A DNA stretch of 64,000 nucleotides, from assembly GCF_013248965.1 (NCBI RefSeq), contig NZ_JABRVQ010000001.1:1-64000 (forward strand), written 5' to 3'. The DNA is from Psychrobacter okhotskensis (lineage in GTDB: Bacteria; Pseudomonadota; Gammaproteobacteria; Pseudomonadales; Moraxellaceae). The position numbers and the translations under genes are program-made. Below are positions 58,949 through 64,000 of this stretch, in pieces (the first letter of the stretch is position 1; each line of letters opens with the position of its first letter). Under the pieces are notes generated by a model. It did not search any database. It was given only the letters and a program-made list of their open reading frames with translations, and was not told where the DNA came from.

Positions 58949-60118
58949 CTATTCCGCCAATACGACTTGCGATTGATGACCATTCATCGCATCCATAACG
59001 GGCACTTGCTTGGGTGCTCTCGGCGCGGCAAATTGCGCGGTCAAACCAAGCTCACGCATCAGTCGATTGTCGCTTGATTGACTGGCGTTACCCGTGGTCA
59101 GCAGCTTGTCACCATAAAAGAACGAATTGGCACCACCCATAAAGGCTAATGCTTGCTCAGCATCAGATAGGCTTTCGCGACCAGCAGACAGACGCACGTA
59201 GCTGGTTGGACAGCAAATACGCGTCACCGCAATGGTACGAATCCACTCAAGAACGGACAGTTCACCTTCTGCCAATACCTTATCGCCAATCGGTGTACCT
59301 TTGATAGGCACTAATAGATTGACCGGAATCGACTCTGGCGCTTTGGGCATTTTTAGCAGCTCATGCACCCAATCGATGCGATCATCACGGCTTTCACCCA
59401 TGCCAACGATGTTACCGCTACACACGCTAATACCAGAATTGCGCACATTGGTAATCGTATCTAAACGCTCATCATAGCTGCGCGTACTGACAACCTGCTC
59501 ATAATAACGGCGCGAGGTGTCCAAATTGTGATTGTAATAATCCAATCCGGCATCCGCCAATTGCGCGGCTTGCTCAGTGTCGAGCATACCAAGGGTCATA
59601 CAAGTCTCAAGACCGAGGGCTTTTACTTCTTTGACCAGCTCAACCACATAGGGCATGTCTTTGGCGCTAGGGTGCTTCCATGCCGCACCCATACAAAAAC
59701 GTGATGAGCCACTGGCTTTGGCACGCTTGGCTGCGGCAATGACTTTATCGACTTCGATACGCTTCTCTGCTTGCAGGTTGGTTGTGTCGCGATGATGACC
59801 CGATTGTGAGCAGTAGCCGCAATCTTCAGGACAGTTACCGGTTTTGATGGATAGCAATGTGCTGATCTGCACTTCATTGGCAGTAAAATGCTGGCGATGA
59901 ACGGTCTGTGCTTGCAACAATAAATCCATCAACGGCAAATCAAACAATTGAGCAATTTGTTCACGACTGTGTTTCACGCCCATATTTGAGTTCACTGTAG
60001 TGGCATCTGTAGCTAGTGCCGCTAGCAAGTCATGGGTTGCATTGGCTGAATGATTAAGCGTGTTAGTTGGCGTTTGGCTGTTGGCGTTAGGTTCTGAGAT
60101 ACTAAGCAATCCTGCCAT
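58949..60118 (-). CDS. bioB: Biotin synthase
   Basis: A radical SAM enzyme that inserts sulfur into dethiobiotin. The 389-residue protein has the [4Fe-4S] motif C96, C100, C103 ([10 protein letters not shown]), C142 (RFCMGAAWK) and [10 protein letters not shown] for the auxiliary [2Fe-2S] site, and the C-terminal [39 protein letters not shown] ~45-residue N-terminal extension, rich in Asn/Ala/Thr, precedes the normal start region (E. coli BioB 346 residues). AAAGGA stands before the ATG at 60118, supporting the long form, but an internal ATG at residue 46 ([12 protein letters not shown]) would give a standard-length enzyme. No other bio genes are nearby. Confidence 0.96.
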   Translation of the reverse strand: MAGLLSISEPNANSQTPTNTLNHSANATHDLLAALATDATTVNSNMGVKHSREQIAQLFDLPLMDLLLQAQTVHRQHFTANEVQISTLLSIKTGNCPEDCGYCSQSGHHRDTTNLQAEKRIEVDKVIAAAKRAKASGSSRFCMGAAWKHPSAKDMPYVVELVKEVKALGLETCMTLGMLDTEQAAQLADAGLDYYNHNLDTSRRYYEQVVSTRSYDERLDTITNVRNSGISVCSGNIVGMGESRDDRIDWVHELLKMPKAPESIPVNLLVPIKGTPIGDKVLAEGELSVLEWIRTIAVTRICCPTSYVRLSAGRESLSDAEQALAFMGGANSFFYGDKLLTTGNASQSSDNRLMRELGLTAQFAAPRAPKQVPVMDAMNGHQSQVVLAE

Positions 60119-60184
60119 AATATAAATCCTTTTATAACGGTATTAAAATTTGAATATTGGTGCCTTTAAGGGTTTTGAAATAAT

Positions 60185-60220
60185 AAAAAAGGCTGCGATA
60201 TAGTATACCGCAACCTTTTT
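60185..60220 (-). terminator. Terminator of the SCP2-domain gene
   Basis: On the minus strand, AAAAAGGTTGCGGTA...TATCGCAGCCTTTTTT forms a stem with wobbles and a T-run. It lies between the SCP2-domain gene and bioB. Confidence 0.75.
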
Positions 60221-60341
60221 AGAAAGTCAGAACGCGACTAGCTAGTATTTATAATGACTACAATTAAGCACATTAGAATCATTTTAGCTGCACCTCAGGC
60301 GCAACCAATAGCTACTCAATGATTTAGCGACTTATGTCTGA

Positions 60342-60848
60342 TTATTTGCCCAATTTGTGCTTAGCAAAACCAATCCAATGCTCCGCAAATTTCTGCGCTT
60401 TATAGGCATAAGGTTTGGCTTTATCAATATATGGCTTACACTCTTCTGGAATGGCTGGCACGATGTGCTTAGCAAGCTTGTTAAACCACATCATCAGGCT
60501 ATAATCACCCTCAATGCTCAGATTGCCTTCTTGTACGGCAGTCATAAAAGCAGGAAGACTGCCTTGAGTCAAAAGCTTGACGCCAGTCATAGAATCTTTA
60601 AAGTTAATCGTTAAATCTGCTTCTTTTGCATGACCGCTATGTTGGCTAAACTGTCCATTATCAAAGCTAAAATAACGTGCGATATCCGCCTCAGTGCTGG
60701 CAAGCTCGATAGTGACTTTGCGATCAGCAAACAGCGCTTTAACGTCTTCGTTATCGCTATCAGCCAACATCGATAAGCGATAGCCAACCACAGCCAATAA
60801 CACGTCTAACGGATCAGATTTGATATCTAACACAGGAACAGTAAACAT
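60342..60848 (-). CDS. SCP2 sterol-binding domain protein
   Basis: A 168-residue protein with an SCP2-like lipid-binding fold: VTIELASTEADIARYFSFDNGQFSQ, ADLTINFKDSMTGVKLLTQGS and the AVQEGNLSIEGDYSLMMWFNKLAKHI core. In bacteria such proteins (UbiJ/UbiT-like or other) bind isoprenoid or acyl lipids; UbiT is also SCP2-like and about this size, but there is no ubi gene nearby, so the assignment stays open. The C-terminus is Lys-rich with amphipathic helices. AGGAG stands 7 nt before the ATG. Confidence 0.8.
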   Translation of the reverse strand: MFTVPVLDIKSDPLDVLLAVVGYRLSMLADSDNEDVKALFADRKVTIELASTEADIARYFSFDNGQFSQHSGHAKEADLTINFKDSMTGVKLLTQGSLPAFMTAVQEGNLSIEGDYSLMMWFNKLAKHIVPAIPEECKPYIDKAKPYAYKAQKFAEHWIGFAKHKLGK

Positions 60849-61114
60849 AGTGCAACTCCTAAAGAATGGACATAAAAATAAAGCGTACTTTATACCAATT
60901 TTTGCGACAAATATATAAGTAGATTATAAACCATTGCAAGGTCACAACTCTTTAGTAGTTAAGTAGAGAGCGTTAAGTATCTTGTAACATTAATCGCTCA
61001 AGGTTTACTGATTATCAGTTTCTTCGCATTGGCTTTCTTACTCCTGCTGAACTGTTTGCAGTTATCTACTTTTTTATAAATTACTTTTTGATTGTCTGCT
61101 TTTTATTTAACCTT

Positions 61115-61516
61115 TCAATGAAAGCGCGGCTGATAATCGTCGTCGTAGACAGGAGTGTGTTCGATATAGCGCGCCGCTTCCAATTCTCGCTGTTGTTGTA
61201 CCGTTTGACTGACGTCGTCGTAACGTAGCGCCCGATACAGTACCCAAGCACCTAAAGGTAGCCAGCTGATACCCATGGCGATGACATAGCTGTGCCATTC
61301 TGAGAGTGTGGCGAGCATCGGCCAAGTCGCCAACAAACCTTGGATGACTTCAACAGCCAGCCAATAGGCCATACCACCAAACAGATATAGCAGCAGCCAG
61401 CGCTGTGATGACAAGGCAAGCGCCACTACCAAGCTTGCCAACAAGCCATAGCCGAGCCAAGTCGCGCTGCTCCACGTGTCTATACTGATCATAGAAAATA
61501 TCGTCAATAACATCAT
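61115..61516 (-). CDS. Small membrane protein, unknown
   Basis: A 133-residue protein with three predicted membrane helices (about 16-36, 40-63 and 73-96) and a short acidic/aromatic cytosolic tail (ARYIEHTPVYDDDYQPRFH). The start may be ATG at 61516 or 61513; GCGAG lies upstream. No family recognised. Solitary, with AT-rich gaps of about 250 nt on both sides. Confidence 0.7.
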   Translation of the reverse strand: MMLLTIFSMISIDTWSSATWLGYGLLASLVVALALSSQRWLLLYLFGGMAYWLAVEVIQGLLATWPMLATLSEWHSYVIAMGISWLPLGAWVLYRALRYDDVSQTVQQQRELEAARYIEHTPVYDDDYQPRFH

Positions 61517-61766
61517 TCATCTCGCTAGTCATAAGGTGAATTCCAATGTGACCATTATGAAAGTTTGCTGAGTAAAGCTAAAGAGGGCAGAGGCGACTTT
61601 GCGACAACAGATGACGTTTGGTTTTTTGACTAATTTTGACCGTTGAACATGTGTAATTGGCAGGCAAAGCGCCGCAAGGATGGGCGCTTATTTTTGAGAC
61701 TGGCGATGGTTTAAGAATAAGATATTAACAAAACTATTGCTAAATCGAATTTTGACAGTTTAACGG

Positions 61767-62777
61767 TTAAAGACGATTGCTGCGGTTGCCCCACCAAGCC
61801 AATAGTGAGACTAAAACTGCGCCTAACAGCATCAGTCCTATAGTGGTGAGCCACTGCGGGCCAGTAGGGTATTGCCACGGCATGACATTGGTGACTGCCT
61901 CGCTATCCAAAGTACCCAAAGCGTCTGTTTTCCACGGCCAGACTTTAACCAAGGAGCCAGCGATAAAACCGGTAAGCAACGTTAAGGTGGCTTGATAATA
62001 ATGTGACAGTAGCCATTTGAGTGCGCGTGTAAATAATAACAACCCCGTTGCCATACCCGCCATAACAGTAAGGATGATAGTAAAGTTATGGGTATGCACC
62101 GCTTCTAATACCGTATCATAAGCGCCCATTAGCAGTAAGATAAACGACCCTGAGATGCCCGGTAAGATCATCGCACAGATGGCAATGGCTCCGGCAAAAA
62201 ACAGATAGGGTAAGCTTGGGGTGGTGGTCAATAAAGGCAAACTACTGATAATGACCGCTGCCGCAATCCCGATGACAAACAGCACCGCCCGTCCCATGTT
62301 CCAGCGCTTAATCTCACTCAATAAAATAAAGACAGTGGCGACGACCAGTCCAAAAAAGAACGACCAAATCAGTAGCGGCTCATTGTCTAGTAGATGCTTA
62401 ATAATGCCAGCCAAGGTCACAAAGCTGGTCGCAATGCCAAGTAGCAGACACAATAAGAACGTGGCATCAACTTGGCGCCAAACGGCAAGCAACCCTTTAA
62501 TACCACCGTCTTGTCGAAATACTCGCCACAGACTGGGACCGATACTGCCGAGCGCATTGATCAAACGCTCATAAATACCGGCAATCAGCGCGATGGTACC
62601 ACCAGAAACACCAGGTACGATATCAGCCGCGCCCATCGCCATGCCTTTGAAATACACGCCCAGTAGCTGTTTTGGATTGTCGGTAGCGGTAGCAGGGTTG
62701 ATGCTGTTATCCAAAGATTGTGGCAATGGTTGTGGCGCTGACGGCGCATTTGGCCGTGGTGATGGTGATGCCGTCAT
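61767..62777 (-). CDS. DUF368 membrane protein, candidate undecaprenyl-phosphate translocase (PopT type)
   Basis: A 336-residue multi-pass inner-membrane protein with the DUF368 signature KGMAMGAADIVPGVSGGTIALIAGIYERLINAL and a second such repeat ICAMILPGISGSFILLLMGAYD. Proteins of this family (PopT) were shown in other bacteria to recycle undecaprenyl phosphate across the inner membrane for cell wall synthesis; this follows from family membership and was not shown for this gene. The N-terminal 35 residues are Pro/Ser-rich. AAGGA stands 6 nt before the ATG at 62777. Confidence 0.88.
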   Translation of the reverse strand: MTASPSPRPNAPSAPQPLPQSLDNSINPATATDNPKQLLGVYFKGMAMGAADIVPGVSGGTIALIAGIYERLINALGSIGPSLWRVFRQDGGIKGLLAVWRQVDATFLLCLLLGIATSFVTLAGIIKHLLDNEPLLIWSFFFGLVVATVFILLSEIKRWNMGRAVLFVIGIAAAVIISSLPLLTTTPSLPYLFFAGAIAICAMILPGISGSFILLLMGAYDTVLEAVHTHNFTIILTVMAGMATGLLLFTRALKWLLSHYYQATLTLLTGFIAGSLVKVWPWKTDALGTLDSEAVTNVMPWQYPTGPQWLTTIGLMLLGAVLVSLLAWWGNRSNRL

Positions 62778-62870
62778 GGACTATCCTTTATGATTAAAAA
62801 ATAATAAATCTAAAAACCAGCGAAACATATAGTCGATACTAAGTAAAATAGAGACACGACATTATAAAAT

Positions 62871-62946
62871 GCGTGACTGATACAAATTTTTTTGGCTTGC
62901 TGTGCCTACGCAGACAGAGGCGACAAAAAATTTATCTCAGTCACGC
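62871..62946. repeat. 76-bp imperfect palindrome (MITE- or REP-like element)
   Basis: Outer arms GCGTGACTGA (62871-62880) and TCAGTCACGC (62937-62946) match perfectly over 10 bp; inner arms AAATTTTTT (62884-62892) and AAAAAATTT (62925-62933) match over 9 bp, with a 3x3 mismatch between. The 32-nt centre contains GCCT...AGGC. No target-site duplication is evident. It lies in the popT-type gene / serB gap. Confidence 0.7.
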
Positions 62947-62971
62947 TGGCTCTTTTTTATATTGAACTGAC

Positions 62972-63015
62972 CATACAAACCAGATTAATGATAAAGCATT
63001 AACCTAATTTGTATG
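62972..63015. repeat. Nested inverted repeats after serB
   Basis: Outer arms CATACAAA / TTTGTATG (62972-62979, 63008-63015) and inner arms TTAATG / CATTAA (62985-62990, 62997-63002), both perfect. It begins 23 nt after the serB stop codon. No T-run on the serB side, so it is not a clear terminator. Confidence 0.55.
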
Positions 63016-63037
63016 AACATGTCTAAGTATTTAGCGT

Positions 63038-64000
63038 CTACACAGTAGGGGCAAGCGCTGGATAACCAAGCGCATAGAGTGTGCCTTCCAGCCCAGTGAC
63101 ATTGATTGCGGCATCGGCGCGTGCTTGTACAATAGGCTTGGCATGATACGCAACACCCAGGTCAGCAATAGCCATCATTGGCAAATCATTAGCACCGTCA
63201 CCGATACAGACCACTTGCGACATGTCGATACCCAAGCGCTCGGCAGTATGCTCAACGATAGCTGCTTTTTTGGCACCATTGACGATGGGCAGCTGTACAT
63301 GACCGGTGACTTCACCTTCGTCGATGTCTAAGGCATTGGCGTGAACCTCATCAATGCCTAATTGCTCAGCGATATAGCGCGCAAAGTAGGTAAAGCCGCC
63401 GGAGACCAATACCGTATGATAGCCCAATGCTTTGAGCGCCTTGATCGTTGTGCGAGCACCCATTGATAGTGTCAAACGGCTGCAGATATCATCCAGTACA
63501 TCGGTTGAGATACCTTTTAATAACGCCACTCGCTGGGCAAAAGACTCATCAAAATCCATCTCACCGCGCATTGCCGCTTCCGTGATAGCTTCGACTTCCT
63601 CACCGATGCCCGCTGTTTTGGCCAGCTCGACGATGACTTCTTGCTCAATTAAGGTTGAATCCATATCAAAACAGGCAAGTTTGTGAGTACGTAGCATATG
63701 ACCGACTGATAAAATATGACAATCGACGACGTTTAAGTCATCTACACTGCCAGCGCTACGCGTATTGTTATAGGCTTCGGTCAAGTCATGACGCAGACGC
63801 GTGGTTAGCTGATCGTCGATGATATGAGCTGCTGCGGTCTTTTTACCAGGATGCATGAGCGTGTCAGTCACTGGTACCAATAAATAGCGGAAGACTTGTG
63901 ATTGCGTAAAAGGCAGGCGCTGCGCGTCTGCTGCTGTCGATTCTGTATCAGAAACCATGATGTCGACGAAGCTGGCATCGGTATCTTCAGCGACGGTCAC
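63038..64000 (-). CDS. serB: Phosphoserine phosphatase, 5' end probably outside window
   Basis: Dephosphorylates phosphoserine in the last step of serine synthesis; a HAD enzyme. The visible 320 residues have motif I FDMDSTLIEQEVIVELAK, motif II LVSGGFTYFARYIAEQLG, the AANALDIDEGEVTG-like region (VHANALDIDEGEVTGHV), and motif III/IV VCIGDGANDLPMMAIADLGVAYHAKP. The frame is open to the window end, where the first codon in view is GTG; Moraxellaceae SerB proteins tend to be longer than E. coli SerB (322) with an N-terminal ACT-like region, so the true start is likely outside. It ends the minus-strand run here. Confidence 0.93.
   Translation of the reverse strand: MTVAEDTDASFVDIMVSDTESTAADAQRLPFTQSQVFRYLLVPVTDTLMHPGKKTAAAHIIDDQLTTRLRHDLTEAYNNTRSAGSVDDLNVVDCHILSVGHMLRTHKLACFDMDSTLIEQEVIVELAKTAGIGEEVEAITEAAMRGEMDFDESFAQRVALLKGISTDVLDDICSRLTLSMGARTTIKALKALGYHTVLVSGGFTYFARYIAEQLGIDEVHANALDIDEGEVTGHVQLPIVNGAKKAAIVEHTAERLGIDMSQVVCIGDGANDLPMMAIADLGVAYHAKPIVQARADAAINVTGLEGTLYALGYPALAPTV

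Overview
The window is a contiguous stretch of a gammaproteobacterial chromosome, most likely Psychrobacter or a close relative in the Moraxellaceae. Supporting signs are moderate GC with AT-rich spacers, the order tuf - tRNA-Trp - secE - nusG - rplKAJL - rpoBC, a ponA / pilMNOPQ / aroK-aroB cluster, and protein sequences that look closest to Psychrobacter/Acinetobacter types. The assignment rests on recognition, not on a database search.

Layout. Positions 1-14014 hold the transcription/translation core: the 3' end of tuf, tRNA-Trp, secE, nusG, rplK, rplA, a long rplJ leader, rplJ, rplL with a strong terminator, a 720-nt gap, then rpoB and rpoC. Positions 14171-26341 hold a small hypothetical gene, ponA (PBP1a) divergent from the type IV pilus assembly operon pilMNOPQ, then aroK, aroB and a SPOR-like membrane protein gene in the place where damX lies in enterics. 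After an 840-nt gap with many inverted repeats come gltB and gltD (glutamate synthase). Positions 33456-36170 carry two tandem FUSC-family membrane proteins, a duplication that seems to include the upstream terminator. potD (orphan polyamine-binding lipoprotein), an SDR reductase and two tiny membrane proteins follow.

Positions 39400-44660 are the most accessory part: a HAD phosphatase, a photolyase-related protein lacking the Fe-S cysteines, a hemerythrin-like protein, a REP-associated tyrosine transposase flanked by perfect inverted REP sequences, and an AT-rich SEC-C/zinc-site protein enclosed by two further REP copies. Then come parC, a VWA-domain lipoprotein, two tandem acyl-CoA ligases, rph, an 18-unit WG-repeat protein, an NlpC/P60-like secreted protein, hemJ, bioB, an SCP2-domain protein, a DUF368 (PopT-type) undecaprenyl-phosphate translocase candidate, and the 3' part of serB, cut by the window end.

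How it works together: most of the window is housekeeping (transcription, translation, cell wall, pili, shikimate, nitrogen assimilation, DNA topology, heme and biotin). The parts that may hold less-described biology are the REP/transposase/SEC-C segment, the highly structured leaders of rplJ, rpoB and gltB, the tandem FUSC duplication, the cluster-less photolyase homologue and a long palindromic element near serB. No CRISPR array, prophage, integron or complete insertion sequence was seen.
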